A stretch of DNA of 64,000 nucleotides from Sphingobacterium sp. (GCA_031286695.1 JAITTY010000017.1:248001-312000); one strand, 5' to 3'. Shown: positions 24,191-34,502, counted from the first letter of the stretch. Notes: generated by a model from the letters alone, not told the origin. Made by a program: numbers and translations.

Positions 24191-24787
24191 ATGGATTTTT
24201 CGGATAAATTATTAAAACAGATTGAGTTCATTAAGGAGATCGATAAGATTAAATATATTCAGCGAAAAACAAAGCTTTTCAATAGCGATCGACCCGAAAA
24301 TGATGCCGAACACAGTTGGCATCTCGCACTAATGGCCATGGTGCTTTCAGAACATGCAAATCAATCGGTAGATCTTTTGAAGGTGATCAAGATGGTATTG
24401 ATACATGATATTGTTGAAATTGATGCCGGTGATACCTTTATCTATGATGCAGAAAAAAATCATAACAATACAGCTGCGGAACGTATAGCAGCTCAGCGGA
24501 TATTTGGAATTCTCCCAACTGAGCAGACCGAAGAACTTATCGCCTTATGGGAAGAATTCGAAGCTGGCCAGACTCATGATGCGAAGTTTGCCCGCGCCAT
24601 GGATCGATTGGAGCCGCTCTTGCAAAATAGTTCCAATAATGGTGGAACCTGGAATGAACCTGGTGTAAATTATGAAAAGGTTTATGCAAAGAAATCTGTC
24701 ATTAAGGATAGTTCAACAGTACTCTGGGAATATGCTGAAAAATTGATAGATACAGGAGTGATGCGGGGGATTCTGAAAAAGAATTAG
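24191..24787 (+). CDS. HD-domain hydrolase, YfbR/HDDC2-like 5'-nucleotidase
   Basis: A 198-residue metal-dependent phosphohydrolase. The HD signature is complete: H41 in DAEHSWHLALMA, H72-D73 in VLIHDIVEIDAGD, and D138 in RAMDRLEPLL. The family includes 5'-deoxyribonucleotidases that remove phosphate from nucleoside monophosphates. The ATG at 24191 is preferred over the in-frame TTG at 24185. Confidence 0.85.
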   Translation: MDFSDKLLKQIEFIKEIDKIKYIQRKTKLFNSDRPENDAEHSWHLALMAMVLSEHANQSVDLLKVIKMVLIHDIVEIDAGDTFIYDAEKNHNNTAAERIAAQRIFGILPTEQTEELIALWEEFEAGQTHDAKFARAMDRLEPLLQNSSNNGGTWNEPGVNYEKVYAKKSVIKDSSTVLWEYAEKLIDTGVMRGILKKN

Positions 24788-24832
24788 TAGGCACGCCTGT
24801 ATTCTTTAATAAGTCCGTCGAATGTGTATTTT

Positions 24833-27292
24833 TTAATCGTCATCGTCCTCTTTTTTCTCGCTTACCTTTAAGAAGGCCGCTCTTTTGGGGGCTGGAGCGG
24901 ATTCACCTTTAAGTCCCTGCCATAGAATTTCATTGAATACCAAATCAGGTACAGCATCTTCTTTCGACCAATCATATTTGTCACTCCATGTAGCCAGTTT
25001 TCCCTTGCTTGAATTACGTTCGTTGAGGTCTACATTTGCGTCAACATGGTCAAATGGGGTGTAATCGGCGCTATTGCTAAACGACCGCCACATGGGGGTT
25101 GCAGCAGCGTCGTATTGCGTCATTGGTTTCATTCCTAAGATCAGCTCTATTGTCCTGATCATCCCCGAGGTAGAATACATGGTGTGATCTACGGATTTTC
25201 TTTTTACATAGGGGCTGATCAAATAGGCCGGACTACGGTGGGCATCCACATGATCAGGGCCATTCTGGGCGTCATCTTCCAGTATAAAGATTGCAGATTC
25301 CTTCCATATCGGGCTCTTGCTGATATGATCGACAAACATCCCAACAGCGAGATCATTGTCTGCTACATGCGCATAAGGAGACTTTTTGCCTGCCCGCATC
25401 CCTTCCGTATGGTCATTGCTGATTCGAATAGTTGTCAATTGGGGCATTTCTCCTTTTAGAATGAGTTGATCAAAATCAGCTTTCCATTGTCTTACACGTG
25501 TAGTGTCGGCAATACTGAGGTCATAGCTTGTATATCCGGTGGCAACATGCCCCTCCAAAGATTTTACATTGGGCTTTCCTTTGTCTGCAAATTCACCATA
25601 GGTACGATAAGATATCTGGTGCCGCTTAGCATTATCCCAAATAAATCCACCTTTATTGTTGGCTATTTCCCGTTCGCCCTCTCCTCCATATGTACCGCCG
25701 CGACCACCATAGCTTGATGGCCAGGTTTTCTCAAGATAGTCAGTGGCATAAGCGCCCATGCTCCAATTGTGGCCATCCGCGCTAACTTCTGCATCAACAT
25801 AGAAATTGTCGAGGAGCGCGAATTCATTGACAATTTTATGTTGGTTGGGCGTGATTTTTTCGCCAAATAAACAAAGTGACGTATCTCCATTCCCTTGTTT
25901 GACATCACCTAGAACTTGATCATATGTACGATTCTCTTTGATAACATAAAATACATATTTGATCGGGGAGGGATCACCAACTTTCATTGGGATAGGGTTT
26001 CCGGCCTCTCCTTCTGTTTGCAGCTCTTTTTCTTTTGAATAAGGGGTGTTACGGTATACCGCACGAGAATATAATGCCAGTTCTTCCGGTTTAGGATCCG
26101 GTATAAAGCTGAGAGTTCCCTTAAAAAGGCCAGCAATGTATTGTATATCTTTTGGCTTGTTGAGGTCGCCTGCATGACGATCGACTTTTTCCTTTTGATC
26201 TGTTGGATTGGGGCCTTGTGGGTTAGCTTTGGATGATAAGCCTTTACCATTGGTGACTAAAATTGTTCGATCTACCACTTTTACATTGGTTGGATACCAG
26301 CCCACTGGAATAAACCCTTTCGAAATAGATCGACCGGGATTACTTACGTCAAAAACTGCTAAACAATTGTTGTCTGCATTGGCAATATAGAGGGTTTTAT
26401 CATCTGCAGACAAAGCAACACCATTGCTTGTCGATCCGCTTGGGGCATTAGGATACAATGCTGCATTTAATGTTTCTACTACCGTACCTCTTTTGGTGTT
26501 GATAATAGAAACAGAGTTGTCATTTGCATTAGCGACAAAAAACCATTTACCGTTTTTGCTAAACGTAATTTCATTCGGATGGTTTCCTACAGAGATTTCT
26601 TTAGTTATCTTATTTTGCGTTACATCCCACACTAAAATCTTTTCCCCTCCCCAGACACTAATGTAAAGTTGTTTCGCATCAGGCGTTAGCTGACAGGTAT
26701 AACCCTCCGCCCCCAAATCATAGGTTGCTTTCGTTGCTTTGGTTTTTAAGTCTACAACATATAGTTTTTTATCTTCTCGGGTGACCGTGTATAATTGCTG
26801 TTTGTTTTTATCATCTACAGCCAATCCGGCTATCCCTATTTTATTGGGCCATGGCTTGCCCAGAATAATAGAATCTTTGGATGCAATTTTTCCACCGTTG
26901 ATCTTATAAATTCTAATCATGTTATCATGTCCCCCAGAAGCATACAGCGTATTATCATCGCTCGAAAAGGCCAATCCATACCACGATTTTGGTATTTGAA
27001 TACTATCTATTTTTCGCTGTAAAGCGAGATCGATTAAATCTATTGTTTGTGTGCTTTGTCCATTATTACTTACTGCGGCAAATTTTTTATTGTGACTGAT
27101 AACCAAATTCAAAGTTAAGTCTCCTAGTTCGATCTGTTTTCCAACAGGAGTTAATGTCCAACCATTCGGTAGTCCAACTTTGTTGTTTTCCAAACTTGCA
27201 ATAATTTTGCTTTGTGTGTTATTTTGACCAAATGTGAGTTGCGAAGTTGCAAACAGACAAGTCGTCAAGAGGAATGATCCTATTCTTTTCAT
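24833..27292 (-). CDS. YncE-like propeller fused to phosphoesterase
   Basis: An 819-residue secreted protein with a signal peptide ending in TFGQ. Residues about 45-400 form a YVTN/YncE-type beta-propeller, with repeated blocks such as GNHPNEITFSKNGKWFFVANANDNSVSIINT. Residues about 430-760 form an alkaline-phosphatase-superfamily phosphoesterase domain, with ENRTYDQVLGD and SADGHNWS near its start and ILEDDAQNGPDHVDAHRSP near its end carrying candidate metal ligands. The C terminus is a short acidic tail ending DDDD. The bifunctional YncE/phosphatase build is common in Bacteroidota; its substrate is not established. Confidence 0.85.
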   Translation of the reverse strand: MKRIGSFLLTTCLFATSQLTFGQNNTQSKIIASLENNKVGLPNGWTLTPVGKQIELGDLTLNLVISHNKKFAAVSNNGQSTQTIDLIDLALQRKIDSIQIPKSWYGLAFSSDDNTLYASGGHDNMIRIYKINGGKIASKDSIILGKPWPNKIGIAGLAVDDKNKQQLYTVTREDKKLYVVDLKTKATKATYDLGAEGYTCQLTPDAKQLYISVWGGEKILVWDVTQNKITKEISVGNHPNEITFSKNGKWFFVANANDNSVSIINTKRGTVVETLNAALYPNAPSGSTSNGVALSADDKTLYIANADNNCLAVFDVSNPGRSISKGFIPVGWYPTNVKVVDRTILVTNGKGLSSKANPQGPNPTDQKEKVDRHAGDLNKPKDIQYIAGLFKGTLSFIPDPKPEELALYSRAVYRNTPYSKEKELQTEGEAGNPIPMKVGDPSPIKYVFYVIKENRTYDQVLGDVKQGNGDTSLCLFGEKITPNQHKIVNEFALLDNFYVDAEVSADGHNWSMGAYATDYLEKTWPSSYGGRGGTYGGEGEREIANNKGGFIWDNAKRHQISYRTYGEFADKGKPNVKSLEGHVATGYTSYDLSIADTTRVRQWKADFDQLILKGEMPQLTTIRISNDHTEGMRAGKKSPYAHVADNDLAVGMFVDHISKSPIWKESAIFILEDDAQNGPDHVDAHRSPAYLISPYVKRKSVDHTMYSTSGMIRTIELILGMKPMTQYDAAATPMWRSFSNSADYTPFDHVDANVDLNERNSSKGKLATWSDKYDWSKEDAVPDLVFNEILWQGLKGESAPAPKRAAFLKVSEKKEDDDD

Positions 27293-27468
27293 GGGACATA
27301 TTTACGAAATTGAGCAATCAGGCTAAAGAGGGAGTGTCAGAATTAAAGAAAACTTAATATTGGAGTGCACACTTGTTATAGGTTATCGCCAACTATTTTT
27401 TAGCATAGTCAAGACAGTCGTCAAAATGTATTTTTGTGAATAAATAATCTGTCAATTCATTAGCAAGA

Positions 27469-28137
27469 TTATCCACTTTCGTTCTTGGTCACATTTTCTG
27501 GTTTCCAATATTTTGGATTGGAAAGTATAAAGCTAACTAAATCGCCGACGACTTTCATCATAAGTATATAACCAGAAAACATCAAAAAGATAGGGATGTA
27601 GAGTTTAAAAAATGGTATAGCAATGAGTTCACTTGGGTTTTTATTGGAATAAGTCAGACGTTTTTTGTTGTTTTTATAATAAAAAAATGCGTTTGAGATC
27701 GCCCAAACTGAAGTGTAAAAATCTGAAATCTGGAAGACAAGGGAGCCCTCATGAATTTTCCAGTTGATAAAAAACACAATAGCAACTAAGAATAATGTGA
27801 TGAAGCAGAGCAGTATAAGAAATATAAAGGCATAGGTTGTGTTACCTTTTTCATCCCTTTCCACATAGGTGCCAAATGATTTTCTATTTTTATCTGTTTT
27901 TTTTCGTGTACGATTGAGCCTTACTTTTTTTACAATATACTTGATTGGTGTATCTTTTAACAGGAAGTAATGCGAAATGCCATAGGCGAAAGTCTGTAGT
28001 GCCTGTGCAAAAACGATATTATAATTATATACGGCATCATCAGCATAGAGGTAAACAATGAGTAAGTTAAGTAGAAGTACACTCCAAAACAAGGGATCTT
28101 TGAATAATTGTTCTGGCAATAACTTATTAATAGCCAT
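27469..28137 (-). CDS. Membrane protein, unknown function
   Basis: About 222 residues (ATG at 28137; an in-frame TTG upstream at 28188 adds 17). It has four or five hydrophobic segments separated by a charged loop (VRLNRTRKKTDKNRKS) that should face the cytoplasm by the positive-inside rule. No family recognised. It stands alone on the minus strand with 176 bases to the next minus-strand gene. Confidence 0.55.
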   Translation of the reverse strand: MAINKLLPEQLFKDPLFWSVLLLNLLIVYLYADDAVYNYNIVFAQALQTFAYGISHYFLLKDTPIKYIVKKVRLNRTRKKTDKNRKSFGTYVERDEKGNTTYAFIFLILLCFITLFLVAIVFFINWKIHEGSLVFQISDFYTSVWAISNAFFYYKNNKKRLTYSNKNPSELIAIPFFKLYIPIFLMFSGYILMMKVVGDLVSFILSNPKYWKPENVTKNESG

Positions 28138-28387
28138 AATGAAATTATGTTTGAAATCAAATTCTTCTAAAATATTTGTTGACTGCAAGGTTATAAAAAT
28201 TTTTTAATATATGATTGATCTGAAATTTAATATGAACCCTTTTACTTAAGCATCAATAGTAATAAGAGAACGGTTGATAGGTAAAAGTCTGTTGTTTACC
28301 GATTTAAATTGTTCTTTCACCGAAAAGTTGTAGTGTTTTAAAGTTTGTTTCTTGAAATTGGATTGATAAACTATTCAATCTTTATTT

Positions 28388-28606
28388 ATGATACACTTCT
28401 TTAATTCATTGGCAATTTTAACTGTAGTGGGAGTGACTACGTTCTTTAGTGGATTGAAATCCGAAGAAGAGGCGGCTACTACCGTGAATACAAGAATCCA
28501 ATATAATTTACAGGTCAATAATGCGACGAAAACCAATACGTCCCTAAAAAAAATGCAACAGGATAAAATTCAGGGATACGCGGATTCCAAAAATTCAGCT
28601 TTGTAA
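28388..28606 (+). CDS. Small protein with N-terminal hydrophobic segment
   Basis: A 72-residue reading frame. A signal-like hydrophobic N terminus (MIHFFNSLAILTVVGVTTFFSG) is followed by a polar tail rich in Asn, Thr and Lys. Codon use and an ATG right after an AT-rich leader make it plausible, but there is no family support. It opens a cluster of three very small genes. Confidence 0.4.
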   Translation: MIHFFNSLAILTVVGVTTFFSGLKSEEEAATTVNTRIQYNLQVNNATKTNTSLKKMQQDKIQGYADSKNSAL

Positions 28607-28810
28607 AACGACTTTTCTTCATTAAAGCTTTTATAGATTTTTTTTTGAAAAATATATTTTCTAAAATTACTTTATTGTTATATAAATTAATTTTTATATA
28701 TTGAACTATATTGGGAAATCAAGCGGATATGGTATGTGGTCTATCTGTTTATTTTTTCTATAGCGTATTAGTTTGTGTAGCCTATATCTTTAAACTTAAG
28801 ATAGTTTATT

Positions 28811-28939
28811 ATGAAAAAGAAAAGTTCGTCGTGGTTTTTTTATGCCATTCTTGCTATTGTCATTTGTGTAGTTCTGTTGTTGAATCTACCTGAACTTATT
28901 CAGGGGTTTATGAACAGTTACAATTTGGTCGTTAAATAA
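28811..28939 (+). CDS. 42-residue single-TM protein
   Basis: A short gene encoding MKKKSSSWFFYAILAIVICV, then a hydrophobic stretch and a polar tail ending NLVVK. The lysine-rich start, one membrane helix (about residues 8-28) and a short QGFMNSYN-type tail are a common design for tiny Bacteroidota membrane proteins. It overlaps a longer frame in another register (28711-28893) that looks non-coding. Function unknown. Confidence 0.5.
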   Translation: MKKKSSSWFFYAILAIVICVVLLLNLPELIQGFMNSYNLVVK

Positions 28940-29096
28940 CAACACGATGTTTACCGCTTAATTCCACATACTCGCCGATTTTTTTGTTGTGTTTATCTAA
29001 ACTTTGTAGCTGTTGTGCGAATCGTATTGTAGTTTAGAATCAGTAAATGGAATTGGACTAGCACAATGTATCTTGAACAGAATTTAATCAGATCTA

Positions 29097-29318
29097 ATGA
29101 AACGAGTCGAAATATTTAAAACCAATGTTTATCGAATGAAAGATGCGCAGCGAATCGTTGCAACTCTTGTCAGCTTGTTTTCTTCTTATAAAATTAACTT
29201 CGATCTTGACGATGAGGAGCGTATTCTCAGAGTGGAATCTTCGCAATTGGAAATCGAGACCAATAGTATCGTTAGAAAGATGTTTGAGTGGGGCTATCGC
29301 TGTGAAAGAATCATTTAA
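29097..29318 (+). CDS. Small HMA-like (ferredoxin-fold) protein without CxxC
   Basis: A 73-residue protein whose beta-alpha-beta-beta-alpha-beta spacing (VEIFKTNVYR, DAQRIVATLVSLF, YKINFDLDDEERILRVES, IVRKMFEWGYRCERI) resembles heavy-metal-associated domains. It lacks the CxxC metal site; only one cysteine is present near the end. The fold call is by pattern only. It is probably a small cytoplasmic regulator or chaperone-like protein of unknown role. Confidence 0.6.
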   Translation: MKRVEIFKTNVYRMKDAQRIVATLVSLFSSYKINFDLDDEERILRVESSQLEIETNSIVRKMFEWGYRCERII

Positions 29319-29487
29319 TCACTCGCTAAAAATAAAAACCTATCTATTATATTTATTTTTCATTGTAAATTCACGGCAGTAATCTGCTGAACGTTGCTAG
29401 CTACAAACTTTGAAGTTGTTATGTCTGATAGCTGACGATCTCAAAAGATTAATCACATGTCCATTGTTAAAGCAAAATATATCGAAT

Positions 29488-30345
29488 ATGATAGGTAGAA
29501 TGCTCCTTTTTTTTATACTCCTTATTTTTAACACAGCTTGTTTTGCACAAAAAGGAATACCATTATCAATAGGTATATCAGAAATATTGCATTCAAAGGT
29601 TTTGGGTGAAGATCGAACGATCAATATTTGTCTACCTGATAATTATAATCCAAGTGATTCTGTTCGGTATCCTATCGTATACGTTCTGGATGGCGGAGTT
29701 GATGAAGATTTCTTCCATATAGCAGGTATTGTACGTTTCAGTACACAACCCTGGATCGACAGATTCCCGCAAAGTATTGTTGTTGGGATAGGGGGGAATA
29801 CGCGAAGAAGAGATTTTACCTTCCCCGTTGAAAATACTGATTTTATAGAAAAGGAAGGCTTTCAGAAAGCTAATTTTCCTTCTTATGGCGGTTCTGAACA
29901 ATACAGGGCATTCATAAAAAATGAATTGATCCCTTACATGAGCGGCAACTATAAAACGAATGGAAAACAGACCTTAATCGGAGAATCACTAGCTGGACTT
30001 TTTTCGGTAGAAATATTACTGAAACAACCCGAACTATTTGATGATTACATTATTATTAGTCCAAGTTTGTGGTGGGGAGATGAATTTTTATTGGAAAATG
30101 CGGACAAGTTTTTGCAACGTAATTTGAAAAAAAATATAAATGTTTACCTTGGTGTACCCAATAGAGAAGAAGATGTAAAAATGTATGATGAATCTAAAGC
30201 GTTATCCGAGGTCATTAAAAGCAATAAGCAGATTCATTTTGTATTTGACTATATGCCTGATGAATTGCATTCTACAGTAATACACCAAGCCGTCTACAAT
30301 GCTTTTAAGAAGCTTTATCCAAAAACTGTCTATTCAAAGCAGTAG
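29488..30345 (+). CDS. Secreted esterase D-like alpha/beta hydrolase
   Basis: A 285-residue protein starting with a signal peptide ending in CFAQ (ATG at 29488). The core is of the putative-esterase family (esterase D/enterochelin-esterase type): early strand SVRYPIVYVLDGG, nucleophile elbow LIGESLAGLFS with S167, and a late His in DELHSTVIHQAV. Relatives cut short acyl or sugar esters and some act on iron-siderophore esters. The true substrate is unknown. It is convergent with a GNAT gene. Confidence 0.8.
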   Translation: MIGRMLLFFILLIFNTACFAQKGIPLSIGISEILHSKVLGEDRTINICLPDNYNPSDSVRYPIVYVLDGGVDEDFFHIAGIVRFSTQPWIDRFPQSIVVGIGGNTRRRDFTFPVENTDFIEKEGFQKANFPSYGGSEQYRAFIKNELIPYMSGNYKTNGKQTLIGESLAGLFSVEILLKQPELFDDYIIISPSLWWGDEFLLENADKFLQRNLKKNINVYLGVPNREEDVKMYDESKALSEVIKSNKQIHFVFDYMPDELHSTVIHQAVYNAFKKLYPKTVYSKQ

Positions 30346-30367
30346 CTGGGTTATACGGTGTTTAATT

Positions 30368-30904
30368 TCATTTTACACTGAGTTGTGCTGCGTTGTGCCA
30401 CTCTTCTTCCAAAACTGACATGAATAGCTTATCGTGAAATTGATTGTCTCTAAAACAGGCTTCACGCATTCTCCCTTCGAGTTTAAAGCCTGCATTTTGA
30501 TATGCTTTTACTGCGGCATAATTTGGTTCGGATACAGTGAGCATAATCCTGTGGAGCTCTAGTTTTTCAAATCCAATGCCTAGGATTAATCTAGTGACTT
30601 CTGAGCCTATTCCTTTTCCCCATTCTCGACGGTCTCCGATAAAGATAAAATACTCGCCAGATCTATTTGCTTTGGAAATATTGCAAATGCCAGCATAGCC
30701 TATCAATCTATTTGAATCGGTCAGGAAAATTCCCCGGTTAAAACTTGTTGAATCATTGACAACTGAATGAAACCAATGGTCAATTTGATCCTTTGTGTTT
30801 AGCGACTGAAAAAGTGAGAGCGAATATTTTATAGACATATCATCATTGATCCATTCATAAAATGGTGAGACATCGTCAAGCGATAGTGGTTTTAAACTGA
30901 TCAT
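30368..30904 (-). CDS. GNAT acetyltransferase, RimJ/RimL-like
   Basis: A 178-residue N-acetyltransferase. The acetyl-CoA loop is seen as RREWGKGIGSEVTRLIL, followed by the LELHRIMLTVSEPNYAAVKAYQNAGFKLEGRMREACFRDNQFHDKLFMSVL block typical of RimJ/RimL and related acetyltransferases. Length and block order are normal. The acceptor substrate cannot be told. Confidence 0.88.
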   Translation of the reverse strand: MISLKPLSLDDVSPFYEWINDDMSIKYSLSLFQSLNTKDQIDHWFHSVVNDSTSFNRGIFLTDSNRLIGYAGICNISKANRSGEYFIFIGDRREWGKGIGSEVTRLILGIGFEKLELHRIMLTVSEPNYAAVKAYQNAGFKLEGRMREACFRDNQFHDKLFMSVLEEEWHNAAQLSVK

Positions 30905-31150
30905 TATTTAATACTTCGTGTATCTGAAATTGTTATATTAATCCTCTATTTAATTGTTAAGTTTCCTGCATTATTTTATTGTCCATGTTATCTTTACAGC
31001 AGATAGATTGGAAGTCTAGAGACGTTGACTAGCTTGCGGGGGCAAATCCATTTTTTGATAATACAGTTTACCTGTTGGCGTTGGAAAATATTTGGGATAT
31101 GCAATGGCAAAAGGTCCCCGTGTTTCATGATTGTTCCATATATCTAGTTT

Positions 31151-31177
31151 AAGGCCACGTCATATGACGTGGCTTTT
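31151..31177. terminator. Hairpin after the GH78 gene
   Basis: The perfect 20-base palindrome at 31154-31173 (arms GCCACGTCAT and ATGACGTGGC) lies 8 bases after the minus-strand GH78 stop codon. On the plus strand it is followed by four T; on the minus strand the T-tract is weak. It probably ends the GH78 transcript, less canonically than the other terminators here. Confidence 0.55.
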
Positions 31178-31181
31178 ATGA

Positions 31182-33830
31182 CTACTTGATGCTGCTTTCA
31201 AAATGATAGGTGCCGGAACCTATCTCATGACTGGAACTGGGAAGCACAATTTTTGCCTTGGTATTGGCAGGGATGGTGACCTCTAGTTTCAGTATGTTAT
31301 TTTCTAGCACCCAAGCCGATTTCACAGTGCCATACATCGTTTCAAGTTCTGCCGAGGCTTTAGTTAATTTACCACCTGGTTTTGGGGCTATAACAATAGT
31401 TTTATAACCTGGATCAGCAGCTACGGAGTTAATTCCTGCTATTGTTCGATACATCCAGTCTCCAATAGCGCCATAGGCGTAATGATTATAGGAGTTCATG
31501 TCTGGAGTTTGAAACGAACCATCGGGTTTAATACCATCCCATCGTTCCCAGATGGTGGTGGCACCCATTTTTACAGGATAGAGCCACGACGGGTAATTCT
31601 CCTGCATTAACAGATCGTACGCAACATCATTATACCCAAATCTTGTCAGAACATGGCATATATAGGGGGTGCCTAAGAAACCGGTGGTGAGGTGGTTGCC
31701 ATAGTCACGGATGTTGGCAACAAGGCGATCAGCACATGCAGCTCGGAGTTCTTCCGGAAGCATATCAAATTGCAACGCTAATACATAAGCTGTCTGTGTA
31801 CTGGATACCAACCGGCCAGTTGCGGTCATATATTCCTTTGCAAAAGCTGCTTTGATGTCAGAAAGTAATGCCCTGTACTTTGCAGCGTCCTCTTGTTTGC
31901 CTAGGACCTCCGCTGCGTTAATCAGTAGTTGTGTCGAGTGGGCATAAAAGGTCTGTGCGATGAGATATTTATCTGTTACGGCAGCTCTTCCATCATTATC
32001 GTCATTCGGGCGGTAAAAAAGCCAGTCCCCAAAATGAAAACCTGAATTCCAAAGATTATTTTTCGCTACAGAACGAATATAATTCACCCATTTTTGCATA
32101 CTTTCATATTGTGTTTCCAGTACACTGCGATCTCCGTAAGCGACATACATATCCCAAGGAATGATTGTGGAGACGTCGGCCCAACCGGCTGATGCACCGT
32201 CGTTGGCCCCGAGCACATTCGGTACGACATGAGGAATGAGTCCACTGGGCTGTTGATCAGCCTTCACATCGCTTAACCATTTGCTGAAGAACCCTGCAAC
32301 ATCCATATTGTAAGCCGCTGTATTGGCAAAAGCTTGCGCATCGCCTGTCCAGCCTAAACGTTCATCACGTTGTGGACAGTCGGTCGGTACATCCAAAAAA
32401 TTTCCTTTTTGTCCCCATTGAATATTGTGCTGTAATTGGTTGATCAGGGGATTGGAAGTCGCAAATTTACCGGTTGTCTGCATATCTGAATAGAGGGCAA
32501 CAGCCGTTATGTTATCGACGTTTAACTCTCCTGGATAGCCCTCGACTTTCACATACCTAAAACCCTGAAAAGTAAAATGCGGTTCAAATATTTGTTCGGC
32601 TCCTCCTTTTAAAATATAACTGTTTTGGGCCTTGGCCGATCGTAGGTTTTCTGTATAGAAATTACCTTCCTTTGTAAGTACCTCAGCATGACTTAGTGTA
32701 ATCCTTGTTCCGGCAGGACCTTGAGCCTTCAACGTCGCCCAACCTACCAAATTTTGGCCAAAATCGACAACGGTATCTCCATTCGGCGTTTTGAAAACCC
32801 GAAGGGCTTTAAACTGCTCGTGTTTCCTTACAGGAGGACCGCTCATAGCGATAAGTTTTTCTGTTCCTTTGTTCATTAAACCTACTGCCGTCCATTTGTT
32901 ATCTTCTTTAAATCCAGCAGTATCCCAGCCAGCGATTTCCATTCCTGCGTCATAGCGCTCGCCATCGTAAATGTCCGAAGCCATAATCGGCCCATAGGTG
33001 TATTTCCAGCTTTCATCTGTCTTTATCGTTTGCTTTGTGCCATCTGTATATTCGACTTCAAGCTGCAAAAGCAGTCCACGTGTATCGCCATAAAAATTAT
33101 GTTGGTTTCCAAATCCAATACGACCTTTATACCAGCCATTGCCAAGACTTGCACCGATCACATTGGAACCGACTGTAAGAAATGCGGTAACATCGTAAAC
33201 TTGGTATTGCAGCTGGTTCTTGTAACTGGTCCATCCCGGAGCAAAATAGGTATCACTTATACGGTGCCCATTGAGTTTGGCTTCATATAGCCCTTTTGCT
33301 GTGATATATGCCATGGCAGACTTTATCTTTTTTTTCAGTGTAAATTCTTTTCTGAAAAGTGGACTGCGGGCCGAAGTGTCCTTTCCGGAAACGGTGATCC
33401 ATTGTGCATGCCAATCAGAGGAAGCCATTCCCGTTTGGAAGAATCCAATGGTAGACCACGCTGATCTGTTCCCTTGATTATCTTTCACCCGGACTTGCCA
33501 GAAGTATTTTTTCTTTGACTGCAAGGGAGATCCGGCGTAATCAATCCATATAGATTGGTCAGTGACAGTGTGGTTTTCCCAAACTAGATCTTTTCCCTTA
33601 TTTAATAAGGTTTTATCGGTTCCGACTCGGATTTCATATTCAGATTGTTGGGTGTTTTTTTCGGTAGAAGTTATTTTCCAGCTCAATCTCGGAGCTGCGG
33701 TTTCAATGGCTAATGGATCTTTTAAATGTTCTACCTTAAGATCAATTACGCCGAGTTTCTGGGCGAAGGCGGAGAAATTCAGTATGATCAGAAATCCTAA
33801 TATTCCTAATTTTTGGAGCACAGTCTTCAT
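31182..33830 (-). CDS. Alpha-L-rhamnosidase, GH78
   Basis: An 882-residue secreted glycoside hydrolase with a signal peptide ending in AFAQ. An N-terminal Ig/FN3-like domain (about 25-150) is followed by beta-sandwich domains (LPLYEAKLNGHRISDTYFAPGWT-like block at about 200-220; FVDFGQN-type block VVDFGQNLVGW) and the alpha/alpha-barrel, which carries the DCPQRDERLGWTGDAQ motif holding the acid catalyst Glu, and the NHYAYGAIGDWMYR block near the C terminus. The enzyme releases terminal alpha-L-rhamnose from plant or microbial glycans. No SusC/SusD pair lies beside it, so it is an orphan CAZyme gene. Confidence 0.93.
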   Translation of the reverse strand: MKTVLQKLGILGFLIILNFSAFAQKLGVIDLKVEHLKDPLAIETAAPRLSWKITSTEKNTQQSEYEIRVGTDKTLLNKGKDLVWENHTVTDQSIWIDYAGSPLQSKKKYFWQVRVKDNQGNRSAWSTIGFFQTGMASSDWHAQWITVSGKDTSARSPLFRKEFTLKKKIKSAMAYITAKGLYEAKLNGHRISDTYFAPGWTSYKNQLQYQVYDVTAFLTVGSNVIGASLGNGWYKGRIGFGNQHNFYGDTRGLLLQLEVEYTDGTKQTIKTDESWKYTYGPIMASDIYDGERYDAGMEIAGWDTAGFKEDNKWTAVGLMNKGTEKLIAMSGPPVRKHEQFKALRVFKTPNGDTVVDFGQNLVGWATLKAQGPAGTRITLSHAEVLTKEGNFYTENLRSAKAQNSYILKGGAEQIFEPHFTFQGFRYVKVEGYPGELNVDNITAVALYSDMQTTGKFATSNPLINQLQHNIQWGQKGNFLDVPTDCPQRDERLGWTGDAQAFANTAAYNMDVAGFFSKWLSDVKADQQPSGLIPHVVPNVLGANDGASAGWADVSTIIPWDMYVAYGDRSVLETQYESMQKWVNYIRSVAKNNLWNSGFHFGDWLFYRPNDDNDGRAAVTDKYLIAQTFYAHSTQLLINAAEVLGKQEDAAKYRALLSDIKAAFAKEYMTATGRLVSSTQTAYVLALQFDMLPEELRAACADRLVANIRDYGNHLTTGFLGTPYICHVLTRFGYNDVAYDLLMQENYPSWLYPVKMGATTIWERWDGIKPDGSFQTPDMNSYNHYAYGAIGDWMYRTIAGINSVAADPGYKTIVIAPKPGGKLTKASAELETMYGTVKSAWVLENNILKLEVTIPANTKAKIVLPSSSHEIGSGTYHFESSIK

Positions 33831-34043
33831 GGATGGTTTAAGATTTGATTAGTAACCTGTTGTTTGGAATATAAAAGCAATATAGCTATTATCCGTAATA
33901 AATCCGAAATATCCGTCATGTACTGTCCTGATGGAAAACTAAAAACTTGTCTTATGCTAAGATCAAATGGAAAATGTATCTATAACTTCGTGAATCATAA
34001 GGGGAAATCGAGACAGTTATGTCATATTCAAAGAAAATATAGG

Positions 34044-34502
34044 ATGACAATAGAAAATTATAACCAAACAATTCAACTGAGCACATCAGCAGGTCAGGTA
34101 TTTAAGGCATTGACAGACGAAATACCATTTTGGTGGACAGCACTGTTTGAAGGGGCTTCAAATAGCAAAAATGATCGGTTTACCGTTCGCTTTGGGGATC
34201 AAATTTATAAAAGAATACGGGTCGAAGAATTACAGGAAAATGCAAAAGTTGTTTGGTATGTCGAAGATTCATTGATCGTGGTTCCTGGATTGAAAAATCA
34301 AAAGGAATGGATCGGTACAACGATCGTTTGGAATATCATTGAAAGAGACAATGGAACTGTATTACAACTCGAACATATTGGCTTACACCCTAAAATCGAA
34401 TGTTATGATATTTGCATAGGTGGATGGAAACAATTTTTAAAGAGTTTAGAGATCTATATCGAAACCGGCAAAGGACAGCCTTTTGAATCAATTCACTGTT
34501 AG
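34044..34502 (+). CDS. SRPBCC (AHSA1-like) family protein
   Basis: A 152-residue protein of the START/Bet v1-like fold: MTIENYNQTIQLSTSAGQVFKALTDEIPFWW at the start, a central strand KVVWYVED and a C-terminal helix ICIGGWKQFLKSLEIYIETG. The ATG at 34044 is chosen because it gives the usual family N terminus; an open frame upstream from 33864 adds 60 residues of unlikely composition. Its 3' end overlaps the stop of the convergent ADP-ribosylglycohydrolase gene by four bases. Function is unknown. Confidence 0.8.
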   Translation: MTIENYNQTIQLSTSAGQVFKALTDEIPFWWTALFEGASNSKNDRFTVRFGDQIYKRIRVEELQENAKVVWYVEDSLIVVPGLKNQKEWIGTTIVWNIIERDNGTVLQLEHIGLHPKIECYDICIGGWKQFLKSLEIYIETGKGQPFESIHC

